This document shows, in pieces, positions 48,020-60,365 of a DNA stretch of 64,000 nt. Where the stretch lies: assembly GCF_030272615.1 (NCBI RefSeq), contig NC_081415.1, forward strand, positions 597,621,335 to 597,685,334. Reading direction: 5' to 3'. A model generated the notes under the pieces. The model had not been told where the DNA came from. It worked only from the letters and a program-made list of their open reading frames with translations, and searched no databases. Source of the DNA: Cryptomeria japonica. Taxonomy: Eukaryota > Streptophyta > Pinopsida > Cupressales > Cupressaceae. A program made the translations under genes and the position numbers. Numbering within the stretch: position 1 is the stretch's first letter; each line of letters starts with the position of its first letter.

Positions 48020-50470
48020 ACATGCTCCAATATCACACCTTTACTCTGCACTTTTTCTCTCAAGAAATGATACTTCAATTCAATATGTTTGATTTGTGCA
48101 TGCAAAACAGGATTATTTAGATACTTATGGCATTGGTATTGTCACATAAGATCTTTACTGGTTCTATAAACTTTATCTTGAAACCTTCCAAAATGTGTCT
48201 CATCCAGATAGTCTAGGTACAATTCATATAAGCTGCAACATACTCAGCTTCAGTAGTGGACTATGATATACAACTCTACTTCTTGCTACTCCATGAAACA
48301 AGTCTTCCACCAAGAAAGAATGCTCCACTGATTGAGCTTTTATTATCATCAACATTGCCTACCTAGTCTGCATCTGTATACACCTTCAAATCAAAGTTAC
48401 ATATGGATACCATAATCCACAGTCAATAGTACCTTTCAAATATCTGAATATCCTCTTGGTTGCTATCAGGTGTGTTTCCTTTGGATTCTTCTAAAATCTA
48501 GCAACTAGACTAACTGCATGAGCTATATCCAGTCTATTGTGAATAACATAGTACAATTTCCCAGTCATTGACCTGTACTCCTTTTCATCAACAGATGTGG
48601 CTTCATCCTCTTTAGACAATTTATAACCTGTAACCATTGGTGTCCCAATTGGTTTACAGTCACTCATACCAAATGTCTTTAATACCTCTTTCACATATTT
48701 AGACTGTGTGATAAAAATACCACTCTTCATTTGTTGTATTTATAAGCCTATGAAAAATTTTATCTCTCCCACTAGAGACATTTAAAACTCACTTTTCATT
48801 TCATTTTCAAAGTCATTGCTCATGTCATCATTGCCTCTGAATATGATATCATTCACAAACACTTCACTAACCAGTATCTTATCTCCTTTAGATTTGAGAT
48901 ATATGTTGCTATCTTCACTGGTTCTTTGAAAACCTATCTTCATCAGGTGTGAATGTAGCCTCTCATACCATGCTCTCGGTGCTTGATTTAACCCATATAG
49001 TGCCTTGTGCAATTTTCATACCATGTCCTTTGCATCAGTCAAAGCATAACCATCTAGCTACTCAATGTATACTTCTTCTTCCAATATTCCATTCCAAAAT
49101 ATTGACTTCACATCCATCTGATATACTTTGAATCCCTTATGTGCTACAAATGCAAGTAAAGTCTTGACACCTTCCAGTCTAGCAACTGGTGCAAAAGTCT
49201 CACCATACTCTTCTTGTGCATAACCTTTGCAAACCAATCTAGCTTTGTTTCAGACTACTACACCATCTTCATTTAGTTTATTTCTGAATACCCACTTAGT
49301 ACCTATTACATTTTTATTCATCGGTATGGGTACTAGGGTCCATGTATTATTCTTCTCAATTTGATCAAGCTCCTCCTCCATAGCTTTGATCCAATTATCA
49401 TCTCCAAATGCTTCCTTAGTAGTTCTAGGCTCAATGGTGGATATCATGAAAGAATTCTCTCTAATTCTTCTTCTGGTTAACACTCCATCATCTTTATCTC
49501 CAATAATATGGTCAGGATTGTGATTGAGTCTCACATACCTCAGAATAACATGATCACTATCTTCAGTTTCTTCTTCTTCATTATCATCATCTTCTTCTGA
49601 ATCTACCTGTTCTGGTTGAACTGGTAAAACAACATTATCTTTACCAGTTTCAGGTTTCACTGGTTCTGGTTCCAAAAACAGAGTGCAAGGATCTTCATCC
49701 TTTTTCTCCACATTGGTTTCCCTTGAGGCTTTAGGATACTCATCCACTTGAACATCAGTACTCTAAATAATTCTTTGTGTCTGGTTGTTGTAACACTTGT
49801 AGGCCTTACTCTTGGTGGAGTAACCAAGAAATATGTCTTCATCACTTTTAGCCTCAAACTTACTAACATAGTCACCTCTCTTAATAAAACATTTACTATA
49901 AAATATCTTAAAATAACTGATATTAGGTGATCTACCATACCAGTATTCATAAGGAGTCTTATCCTTACCTCTCTTTACCAATATCCAGTTCATACTGTAG
50001 ATAGTTGTGCTAACAACTTCTCTCCAAAAAGTTTTTGCTAAACCTCCTTGTATCAAAATTGTTCTAGTAGCTTCAACAACTGACCGGTTGTTCCTCTCTA
50101 CAATACCATTCTACTATGGTGTCCTCGGTGCAGAAAGTTATCATTTGATACCATTTTCTTCACAATATCTAGTGAATTCATCGGAAGTGAATTCACCACC
50201 TTGATCAGTCCTCAGACACTTTATCTTCTTACCACTTTCCTTTTTAGCTAAGGCCCTGAATTCCTTGAATTTACTAAAATATTTTATTTTATTCTTCAAG
50301 AATGTGACCCACATCATTCTTGAGCAATCATCAGTGAAGATCATAAAATATCTATCACCTTGAATACTTTTACTCCTTATGGGTCCACAAAGATATATAT
50401 GAACCAAATCTAACAGATGTTCTGCTGAAAAATATTTGCCCTTAAAAGTTGAGGATGTCATCTTTCCCAA
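48020..50470 (-). pseudogene. Copia integrase, reverse transcriptase and RNase H
   Basis: One frame on the - strand from 50470 to about 48020, with stops. Integrase core: DLVHIYLCGPIRSKSIQGDRY, where the first catalytic Asp (HTDLCGP in active copies) is Tyr, and the second, LRTDQGGEFTSDEF, is kept. Reverse transcriptase (RVT_2) begins near 49440 (DNWIKAMEEELDQIEKNNTW; KNVIGTKWVFRNKLNEDG) and has HKALYGLNQAPRAWYERL. The catalytic YVDD box reads FVNDII, losing the first Asp. RNase H (about 48390-48220) shows YTDAD, stop, then SWSSKK and TTEAEYVAA, and FTKPLPK near the end. The element cannot move on its own. Confidence 0.88.
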
Positions 50471-50559
50471 CTGACATTCCTTACATAAAGATTAATCGGT
50501 TTGTCTAACTAAGGAAAACCTCTCACTGTCTTGGACTTACTCACTTTAACAATGTTATC

Positions 50560-51962
50560 AAAATTTATATGAAAATAATCCTATGCCAAAGCCAACTATC
50601 ATCTACTTTAGCAATTAAATAGTTTTTGTCTTTAGGATTCAGGTGAAACAGGTTACCTTTAGTCTGCTTGCCAGTTACAATCAGATCACCTTTTCTCCCA
50701 TAGATTTTGCACATTCCATTCTTAAATTCCAGTGGATAACCTTTGTCATTGAGTTGAGAAACACTCAAAAGATTGTGCTTTAAACCTTCAACCCAGTAGA
50801 CATCATCTGCACTACTCTTTCCATTAAGAGAAATAGTTCCCTTACCTTTTACCATGCAATCTGAGTCATTACCAAATCTCACAACTCCTCCATCAAATTC
50901 CTTCAAAGAAAGAAATTTACTCTGGTCAGCGGTCATGTGGTGTGAACAACCACTATCAATGATCCAATAATCAGAATTATCCATGCAAGAAACTAATTCC
51001 TTCTGATCATCACCCTCAGATTCCTCATCAGTGATACCACCATCAACTGCAATAAGACAATCTCTTTTGCCTTTTCCTTTGTATTTCTTGAACTTCTCAC
51101 ACTTGTGCTCATTGTCACCATTAGGACATTTAGTTGCAATGTGTCCAATATTTTTGCATGCAAAATATTTTAAATGTAATTTACCTCTGTACTTATCGAT
51201 ACCTTTAGGCAACTGCTTGGCCAATAATGCTTCAAGCTCAACCAAATTGTCTTCATCATCAACTTCTCTGTTGGATCTAGATTTATAACTATGACTGACA
51301 TCTCTACTTTTCCTCATAGAAGGGTTAGAACTGAAGCTCTAAGTGAAGATTCATATTTTTGAACACTACCATCATAACCATTTAATTAAAAAGTAGTAAG
51401 CTTACCAATGATGGATTCAAGGGATACCTTAGTTTTGTCAATTTGACTTTAGCTCCTGAATGGCTGCAACTCAAATAGCGTAGATCGGTAGAAGGGTTCT
51501 CAACACTTTACTAATTACTATGGCATCCTCAACTTTACCACCAACACTCTTGATCTCACCAACTATCTCTTTGATCCTCTGACCATACTGTTGTATAATC
51601 TCACCTTTAGCCATCTGCATGTCATCAAATTTTCCTCTTAGACTCTCTTCTTTGGCAATTTTCACATGCTCATCACTACTATAGATTTATTCAAGTTTCT
51701 TCCATACCTCATAGGCAGTCTCCAGACCATGGACATCTACATACTCTACATCATACAAAGAACTAATAAAGTCCTCCAGTGCTTGATTGTTTTCTTGTTT
51801 CTCTTTCTTTTGATCATCAGTCATAATCCCACTAGGTGCAACATATTGAGTACCAACATGTTTCCACTATTGACTTCCTGGACTCTTGATATAAATTTTC
51901 ATTCTATCACTCCATATTTTGTAGTTCTCTCTATTAAACTTCGGACCTTCTTTCTTCATCAT
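50560..51962 (-). pseudogene. Copia gag, protease and pre-integrase region
   Basis: On the - strand an ATG at 51962, about 60 bases after the primer-binding site, opens the gag: MMKKEGPKFNRENYKIWSDR, then AYEVWKKLE and GKFDDMQMAKGEIIQQYGQR, the UBN2-like Copia gag. In-frame stops occur within it. A single CCHC knuckle (CKNIGHIATKC) is near 51150. The protease site is intact (WIIDSGCSHHMTADQ, near 50960). GAG pre-integrase follows (LKHNLLSVSQLNDKG, DSWLWHR), after which a deletion shifts the frame near 50565. Gag and protease lie in one frame, as in Ty1/Copia polyproteins without a programmed shift. Confidence 0.88.
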
Positions 51963-52032
51963 GTTATAGAAGATCTTTACCTCAAGTTGTTAGGCTTAGA
52001 CCTTAGAGGACCTGAATAGCTCTAATACCAAT

Positions 52033-53466
52033 TGATGGTATGATGAAAGAATAGGATCCGATCAACTACTAAGAGGGGGGGTGAATCAATAGATAGAAAA
52101 GTGATATAAACTTTCACCATTCTCAAAATCAACCTCTCAAAGCAAACTCTAAACTGACTGGTTTAAACACTAAACTTCAAATGCAATATTACTGACAAGT
52201 TAAACCAGTTGATTGTTATAACAGATTAATAGTAAAACATCTTTGAAACTCACAAACCATTTAAACCAAAACATCCAAATACTTTACTAACATAAGTAAA
52301 ACATATTTCAGATTGTTGTCAATTAACATATCATATCAAAGTGGATTTAGCAATTAATCAATTCAACCATAGTAAACATAACCACAAAAACATTCACCAC
52401 GTGACACAATATTTTTGACATGGAAAACCAAATGGGAAAAATCATGGTGGGGATGAATACCCACGAGTATTCTGAACTCTTCTGAAGTTTTCCTTGTTAG
52501 GAGCCAAGCCTGTTAAAGCTTTACAAAAAGTCTTGTTAAGAACAGATCCTGTTAGGGACCACCCGGTTAAGGGATTGACTATAATGCCCTATTAGAAGCA
52601 ATACTCTGTAAGGAGTAACCTCAATAGAGGATTTGAAATCAAAGCTAATGGACCACCTAGTTAGACGATTTGAATAACACTAAACTTATTAGACCGTACC
52701 CGGTTAGGGGATTTGACTATTGTAATTGTTAGAAAACAACAAGGGTTTGTTGATTTGTTTGAATAACATTACACTTGCTTGTTCAGATCCTTTTCATGCT
52801 CCTATTTTCCTTTACACAAACTGTAGATACATCATCTAGTTCGGCAATCACACTCTTACTCTCAACTACAAATTGCCAACTCTAGAACAAAACAACTCAT
52901 CAACCTTATAAACAAATCATCAGGTCGGTAACACATCACAAACCTAATTATCTCATAGAGATTACAAACAAATCAGTTCAAGTATGACCATTGGATTACA
53001 TAATAATCACTGTACATCATTCAAGATATCCTCGACCGCTCGTTGATCACCACTTCATTGAACACTATAACTCATCACGCGGTTTACATTACATGCAATG
53101 AACTTGCTCAATCCCAAGGTAAAAACTGTTATCTCTATGTGCCAAAAATATTTTGAAACTCTTCTCATACAACATGCATACATGTCATAATCATAACCAC
53201 TCATCAATAGATCATAAACCAATACAACCGATTCACCAAACTTCATTGGTTAGGGTTTATCATATCAACAGGTAGGGTTCATCGATTCATCTTTTCATTT
53301 TATAGTAATATCGGTTTCCTCCACAAACTCACCTACCAGTTGTAGTTCCCTTCACTAGCTCTTCCTACTGGTTACAAAACAACATTATAACAACATCATT
53401 ACCAGTTAATTGACATCAATGACAACATAACATTTTGTTAATTCAATCATCATGCAAATGCCAACA
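52033..53466 (-). repeat. 5' LTR of Copia element
   Basis: 1,434 bases, starting TGTTGGCATT at 53466 on the - strand. It ends next to the primer-binding site. Confidence 0.9.
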
Positions 53467-53471
53467 CACTA

Positions 53472-53553
53472 TGTCATCTTCATCCTCCATGGTGTCAGGA
53501 ATATCTACCAAGTCAAGATTTTCAATATACTCAAGTGTGAGTTGACTATAATC
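53472..53553 (-). pseudogene. ORF2-like copy D, short island between two insertions
   Basis: 82 bases of original DNA left between the Copia (ends 53466, duplication to 53471) and the next element (duplication 53554-53558). On the - strand it is open in the same frame as the piece at 61706-61523: LEYIENLDLVDIPDTMEDED. Confidence 0.6.
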
Positions 53554-53558
53554 TAACC

Positions 53559-54731
53559 TGTTACTACTTATCAAATTGCCATTAGTTTTTATATTCAAAG
53601 TCATACTATATATTCTAGTCGGTTAGTATTATCGAATCATGCAGTTGGTACACACAGAGAAGTCGGTATGAACAGTCTAGTCAATTACAGAAGAAAGTAG
53701 TCACAAAACGCAGTATTCGCCGAGCTATTTACCGAGTATTTTTTCATGACTACCAAGCAGTAAAGTTAACTCACCGAGTTTTTATTCACTGAGTGAAACA
53801 TAGTACCAGATACATTGAACCTAGACATGCACATGAAAACATGTTACAAGATCGAGGCACATCTAACCGTTATTAAATTGGAAATTGCACATATAGATTT
53901 TGTATAATTTTGAAGTCATCTAACCAATGAAATATTTTGCATGGTTATTTGTTCGAGAAATCATCTTTGTAAGATCGAAGCAATGAAGCAGATCACCGAC
54001 ATAAGAAGTCTATTTATACAGCATGATTTTAGGGTTAGAAATATGTGAGTGAGAAATTTGTGTGTATGTATGAAGGAAGACTATTACAGAGACATAGAGA
54101 GGTCACCGAGAAGGTTATCAGTGAATAGTTGAATAACAGAGTAAATAAAAGGGTTTACCGAGTTACAATATGGGTTACTGAGGTATGCTATAAGCTAGGT
54201 AATCTTATTCTGAGCACATAGAATCTGCTATAACATTTCAGATGTAAAGTTGCAGATATTTGTAAAGTCTTATTGTAATATTTTGAAGTTGTAAGAGAAA
54301 CCTTTAACAGGGTAAAAGACTCTAACCAAGTCTATAAATTGTAAATCCTCTAACCAGGTGCAGCATATATATATTGTTGTAAAATCCTTTAGCAAGGTAG
54401 ATCTAATAGATCTTGTTACTCCTAACATGGTAAGCTATTAGAAATAGCTAAATGTAGCTCTAACCGAGCAATCTTTAGTATTGCAGTAGTGAAGTTGTGG
54501 GTGCCATCCCCACCGCAGTTTTTCTCTCTAACCAAGAGTTTTTGCGTGACCAAAATATATGTGTTATGGAGTGAATCATGTATGATTGTTATCTGTTTGT
54601 TTTAACTTTATTTTATGTTATTGCACTATTCTGTTTATGCATAACAGTAAGGTTATTATTGAAGAAAAATTTTGGAGTACTGATTCACCCATCCCCTCTC
54701 AGTACATTAGCTTTCCATATTGGGCCTAACA
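53559..54731 (+). repeat. 5' LTR of element C
   Basis: Starts TGTTACTACTTATC and ends GGGCCTAACA; 1,173 bases. It contains TACCGAG/ACCGA-type motifs repeated through the LTR, and near the 3' end a GATTCACC with CCCCTCTCAGTAC motif shared with the other LTRs of the window. Confidence 0.92.
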
Positions 54732-54732
54732 A

Positions 54733-54745
54733 TTGGTATCAAAGC
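54733..54745 (+). promoter_or_regulatory. Primer-binding site, initiator Met-tRNA
   Basis: TTGGTATCAAAGC starts one base after the 5' LTR and matches the plant initiator Met-tRNA 3' end complement (TGGTATCAGAGC) with one change. Confidence 0.88.
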
Positions 54746-54793
54746 TTGAATCTTGGAAAAGGGTTTAACTACCTAAAGAGAAAGATCTTATCA

Positions 54794-56146
54794 ATGGAAC
54801 GCTACAAACAATCTCGGAGGATTGTGTATCTACAAGAAGAGCTGGATAATGCAAATCAAGTGATTGCAGACATGCAAAGGCAAATGCAAAAATCTCTGAA
54901 AGTAAGGAGAAGATTATCTGATGACTTGCATGATTCTCAAGAGTTAGTGGAACAAATCGAGACATCATCTGAGAACAGTATATCTGAAGAGATTGAAGAA
55001 ATGATTGGAATGTTGAAAGAAAAGAACAAAGCATTGGTTGATCAACTAAAAGCAATGAAAAGGAAACATGAACATTTCAGTACACAGATGATTGAAAATC
55101 TAGATGCTTTAAGGATAGTTGAGGATAAAGCAAGAGATCTACAAAGAGAGAAACAACAACTTGAAGATCTAGTATCTGCAAAGAATGATGAAATCATAAG
55201 GCTAACTAGTATTCAACAAAATATGACAGATCAAATAGGTTATGCACATCATGAATCAATTCTAAAGAATAATGAAAATCAATCATTGAAACTTGAAATA
55301 TCAAGGTTGACTGGTGAACTTGAAATAGAGAAGAAATCCAAAGAAACATTGGAGAAAAGTTATGAAGCATCAAAGATGTTGGATGAGCAACTGAATACAA
55401 GAAGACCCAACAAGGATGCAAGACTCGGTTACAAAGGAAAAGAATCAACTAAGAAAGGAATTCATACTATCGAGAGAGGAGAATCATCAAAACAAGCTAG
55501 AAACAGGAATAACATCAAAAGGAAGAAGCCTATTTGCTACTACTGTGAAAATCAAGGTCATACTGCCAACATATGCTAGATCAGAAAAGGTAAGCAACCG
55601 AATATCACTAAGTCCAATGGATATAATTACAATTGAAATAAATATGGTCACACATCTAATCAATGTAGGACAAAGTTTGTTAACAACTACCAGAAGGCAA
55701 AATTCAAAGGGTTTTGTAGAAACTGCAATAGATATGGACATAGTACTGAGAAGTGTTGGTCTAAGCAAAAGAACTACATGCGGTATCCACACTGAGCAAA
55801 CACTAGAGGTTACCGAACTCACACAGATCCTTACCGACAATATGCAGCAATACCATGGGATTACAATACAAGGATATGGTGCGAATGTTGTGGAAGATAT
55901 GGACATATTAGTGCCAACTATTTTATAAGGTTTGGAATGAACAACCGAAGATCATGGAGAAATCCTGGTATGGCATGTTTTCATTGTCACAAAGTTGGAG
56001 ATTTAGCTAGAGATTGCAGAGATCAACCTAGAAAAGACACTGAAGAGATAAAAGAAAAATTCAAGATGATTTGGAAAAGGAAGGAAATTATGTCAGATGA
56101 AGAAAGCACCTTACCTACCGAGTTAGGTGCACCTATTTCAAATTAG
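54794..56146 (+). pseudogene. Gag-like protein: coiled coil plus five zinc-knuckle modules
   Basis: The first ATG after the primer-binding site is at 54794. Codons 1-210 are predicted coiled coil (YLQEELDNANQVIADMQRQM, LKEKNKALVDQLKAMKRK, DLQREKQQLEDLVSAKNDE), then a basic linker and knuckle 1, CYYCENQGHTANIC. The same frame continues after a TAG (55577) and two TGA stops, with knuckle-like modules NKYGHTSNQC (decayed), CRNCNRYGHSTEKC (intact), CECCGRYGHISANY (last Cys lost) and CFHCHKVGDLARDC (His to Asp), ending at TAG 56144-56146. No UBN2 or Retrotrans_gag capsid region is recognised. Zinc knuckles bind RNA and would package the element transcript. Confidence 0.75.
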
Positions 56147-56679
56147 TCAGGAAAAGGTATGAAGGGACTGCATTCTCTAAAGGTTAAATCATAACAATTC
56201 CTATTCTATTATGTACAAAATTCAAAATCTGCATCGTTAAGATGCAATTAGTCAGTTTGAAATTCTATTAAAAATACTTTACAGGAAACCTATCAAGTTG
56301 GTGTATACAGGAAACCTGTCAAGTCGGTTAATAAAGGAGATTTGGTTACTCGGTTAAAACAAAAAAGAGTCAATCAGTAAAAGGTGAACCGAGTGCATTT
56401 AATTTTTTGACCTAACTTGCACGGAGCCTGATAAGGTATTTTTGAGTACTTAAAAGTGTTTTCGCTATCATTTTCATTCACCAAGTTTTTGAGAAGTAGA
56501 GCAGAGCGAATCAAGGTGATCAAAATTCATTCAGAGCGAATTTCAAGGTATTTACATCAAATCTATTCACACTATTAAGCTGGTTTCCGATCTAGTCAAA
56601 TTGCTATTATCTACCAAGTGTGAAGCATCAGTCGTTTGTAAACCCTAAGGTTAATTTGCTAAATTTTACCTGAAACCTA

Positions 56680-59600
56680 CAATGGCACCCAAGATCCAAG
56701 ATCCCATAGTTGTCAAAATGTGGAGAAGCCCTTGCTGAAATATTCTTTAACTCCCAAAGTTGCCTCTGAACCGGATGATAAAACTGCATTTTCACTCATC
56801 CCAGATCAAGTCTTGTTAGTTGAAGATGTTAGATTCTTCACCAAATGTTGTGTTGAGGAACTCGGTCATGTCGAGATTAGTGACACATATGATGAACTTT
56901 GTGCTGATGGCAAAATGGATAGCAAGTATGAGCATATCAAAATCAAGGTATTGACTAAAGCCCTAACCTATCCCCGTGTGTTCAAACCCTAGTGGGTCAA
57001 GTTTGTACTAAGCTGAGTGCATGATGATTTCATGTGGCTACAAGAGCAACCATTTAAGATCACTAAGGAAATCATTCATATGATCACCGGGTATCCTATC
57101 TATGATCATGCATGAGCACAGAAAATGATATCACAAAAGGAGCTAATTAGTCTAACTGGAGTAGAATCTGATTACCAAGGATTGAAATTGAATAATGTCA
57201 CTGATGCAGAACTCAAGTTTGCAATTAGAGTAATTGTTACTGTTTCTTCCAATCTGCAAGGGAAAATAGTGTACCATGTGTTGTAGTTGACTTGGCATAC
57301 AAAATAGTGAAGAAGGGAATGCAAGTAGATTTAATTTGAAGTGCTACTAAAGAACTTGTTTGAGAACCTGAACACAATAAGGAAGCCGAAGAAGAACAAC
57401 TCGACAAATACACTAAAGTTTGGTTCACTTCTTGTATGCATGTTTTTCTACTTTGAGAAGTTCTTTCCCTCAGTCGGTAAAGTAGTATGGAAGCCACACC
57501 TACCTATCACCCATCAAATCAATGACTTTATCAAGAAACTGGGAGATAAATTTAATGATATCATGGATGACTACTTCTACAAATTTCAAGAGAAGATGCA
57601 CAACAGGTACAGGATTCCACCACAGCTAGTAGAAAAATATAAGGATAATATATGTTTTGAGGTAGACACTGATTATTGTTATGTGAATGTTGTTGAAACG
57701 AGGAATCAATCTTTGCCACCAATGGGTTATGAGATTGATTATGATATAACACAACAACAAATTGATGCCTATCTATCATTGCCAAGGCATACTACCGAAC
57801 TGAGGTATGGAACCTATGAAGAGGTGAAGGAAAAAGTAAAAATGAGCATTGTAGTACCTAAGGCTACAAGAAAAGCTACAAAAATGATAAAGGTTTTATC
57901 TGAGAAATTCGGAGAAGAATCCTCCTCTACACCTTTCAAAGGCAATCTTGCCATTACCGAAGAGGAATCAGAAGCTCAAGAGGCAGCAATGACATTAAGT
58001 ACAGAGTTGCCTAAGGGTAAAGTTTTGAAAAGAAAGAAAAAGGACATTTCAAAGGCCCTACCGACTCCACCAACAAAGAGACCCAACACTAGAGCATCAG
58101 TTGCATCACCGAGTAAGAAACTAAAGAGTGCTACTGCACCCAAGGTAACCAAGACCTATAAGAAATCTACTCGGAGACTCATTTTGGCAAAAGAGTCTAG
58201 TGATACAGAATTTGATGATGCGAACAAATTTTAGATTGTAAAAAGCAAAAAGGTAAATATTCATAGTGTTGAAAATTTTTGTGCCAATCTTAAAGAATAT
58301 GGTGGATTTGCAGGATTTAGATATGTTAAGTATGAGACTAGGAATAATGATGAGAAGCGACAAATTGAAGAAGTTGTCATCTGCACACTTCTAAATTTTC
58401 AGCTGGCTCCATTAGAACTAGTAAAGTCACTTCCGAGTGAATTATACTTACATATTGATAACAGATGGAAATATGCAATGGACTCAGAGAGACAAATAAG
58501 AGAAAGAAGTCTAGTCCATCTATTCCCTGATATGTCTGTAGCAGAAATCAAGGAGCATTTGACCACATACAATTCTAAATTTCTTGTCAAACAGAGAGCC
58601 TTAAAATTGATAAATGGGCTATACATTGATGTGGAAAATGAGACAAAAGCCAAGTGGCAGGAGATCTTCAAACAAAAGGAAGTCGGTGAACAATCTCAAA
58701 TTGAAATTGTTGATGTCACCAAGCAAGGTCCAGACCTGGCTGACACTATTCAAATTGATGAAGATGTTATGGATGAAGCAACACCGAAGCAGGAAATGAT
58801 TGAAGGCACCACCTATGCAAAACTTGTATCTAGTGAATCTGTTTTAGAACAAGTTCAACCTTATCCGCTGGTGAAGCCACCTGTCTCAACCGAAGCTCCT
58901 AAGGACACAAATCAAGGCACCGAAGGTAAAAAATATGAAGCAGCAGAAGATACAACCAAAGATCAGACGTCTCAAGCATCGTCAAGCACTGCAAATGTTA
59001 CAGCTGAGACCCCTAGCACCGAGACACCCAAGGACACTACAACGGCTACAGGAACCGATGAAAGTGTTGCATCTATCAAGCAACCTACCAAGGGTCAGCA
59101 AGCCTCACAAGCACTTGTCTTAGTGCAACCGACCAAAGGAAAAGAGAAGAAGGTGAGAAAGCATAGTTTCAAAATTGATTTGACTAAACTGATAGTGTTG
59201 CCCAATGTCGATATCTCAAAGTTAAAAGGGCAAGCACTTACTGAATTTGGTGAACTATGCAAAGCAAATGTCGAATAGGAAAAACAATTGGCTATTCAAA
59301 AGAAGAATAAATTACTTTAGAAGGTCAAGACACTACTAATAGAAATGCTACCTTCAGCAACAGTGTCAACCGATGCAGCCATCCACATTCAACTAGATGA
59401 ACTCCTTACTCAAATAGAAACATCTGGAGTTGATGCATCTGAGTACTTAAGCAAGCTAAAAGATAAAGAGCTTACAGCAAAAATGATTGAAGAGGTACAA
59501 AAAGCTCTCGCTATAGGAAAAGTAAAGCTTGTCAAATTCATTGCTGAGTTGTCCCCTCAACTCAAGCATATTCTTTCATTATTTCAGAAACTGTGTACAT

Positions 59601-60029
59601 TTTTCTTATTCATTAAAGATATCAAGAATAAAACTGATGCAATTGAGAAAGAGCTCACCGATCTCTCAACTAAGTTGACCACCGAGCCTAATTCAGTTTA
59701 GAATTTTTATACAAAGCTTCAACAGCTCATGGCTCAATAGTTAGAACTCAGGAATGAAGAGCATAAAATCAGGATGGACATAATGACCCTTCAGACATTA
59801 TTCCTTCCTCATCTCTCATCAGTACAGGAATAGATTAACAGAGCTACACACCTATCAACTACACAAGAGGGAAGCACTCTTGATGGCTTAATATCACTAT
59901 TAGCTGATATTCAAGCACAAAATTCATTAATGGAAAGTGTAAAGGATTCACTCTCAGTCGCCCTCACTGACGCCCAGAACAAGTATAAGTCTAGTTTTTA
60001 TTAGCTACCACCTCCAGATGGAAATTAAG
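56680..60029 (+). pseudogene. Retroelement ORF2, copy C
   Basis: An ATG at 56683 follows an untranslated leader. After a frameshift near 56720 the reading frame carries FSLIPDQVLLVED, then (after stops) EQPFKITKEIIHMITGY. Local indels around 57290-57340 are followed by KNLFENLNTIRK, GSLLVCMFFYFEKFFPSVG and FIKKLGDKFNDIMDDYFYKF, all matching copy B. From 57341 one frame runs to 60029 with stops at 58232 and 59276 and a few later: a Lys/Ser/Thr-rich linker, YGGFAGFRYVKYETRN, a Glu/Thr/Pro-rich stretch, FKIDLTKLIVLPNVDISKLK and a helical end. Total length would be about 1,100 aa. The protein is not recognised. It sits where pol would be in an autonomous element. Confidence 0.65.
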
Positions 60030-60353
60030 TTTTTGATGTTTGTCAAAAAGGGGGAATAATACTATAATGCTACATAAAGGAAGTAATACCAAACAAAGGG
60101 GGAGTAATACTATATTTGGAGAGTGATACAGTTTTGGTAACATAGTTTTGAGTATTGTATACAAGGGTAGTATACCGAGCAAAATATACAGAGCATTCAG
60201 AGTTATGTATAGAATAATGATAAGGGGAGTATATCTGCATATACTATTTCATTGACTATTGTATATATTGTCAAGTGTAGTCATTTTGCAAAGTATATAG
60301 TTTTTGAGTTATGACTTTGAAAGTAGTTTTTGTCAAACATCTCAACTAATGTC

Positions 60354-60364
60354 AAAAGGGGAGA
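60354..60364 (+). promoter_or_regulatory. Polypurine tract of element C
   Basis: AAAAGGGGAGA ends one base before the 3' LTR. Two similar purine runs with GGGGGA occur upstream at about 60045-60056 and 60098-60108. Confidence 0.8.
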
Positions 60365-60365
60365 T

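Larger units (their letters stand above)
46134..53466 (-). mobile_element. Ty1/Copia retrotransposon, full length, inactivated
   Basis: 7,333 bases with LTRs at 52033-53466 (5') and 46134-47568 (3'), both TG...CA, flanked by the 5-bp target duplication CACTA (46129-46133 and 53467-53471). On the - strand the primer-binding site TTGGTATTAGAGC is at 52031-52019 (initiator Met-tRNA) and the polypurine tract AAAGGGGGATAT is next to 47568. The interior has gag, protease, integrase, reverse transcriptase and RNase H in that order, which defines the Copia superfamily. It is inserted in the older ORF2-like copy D. Confidence 0.92.

Noticed and set aside
54578-54793. Upstream extension of the element C Gag frame beginning inside the LTR
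   Set aside because: It would run through the LTR end and primer-binding site; the ATG at 54794 just after these sites is the sensible start.
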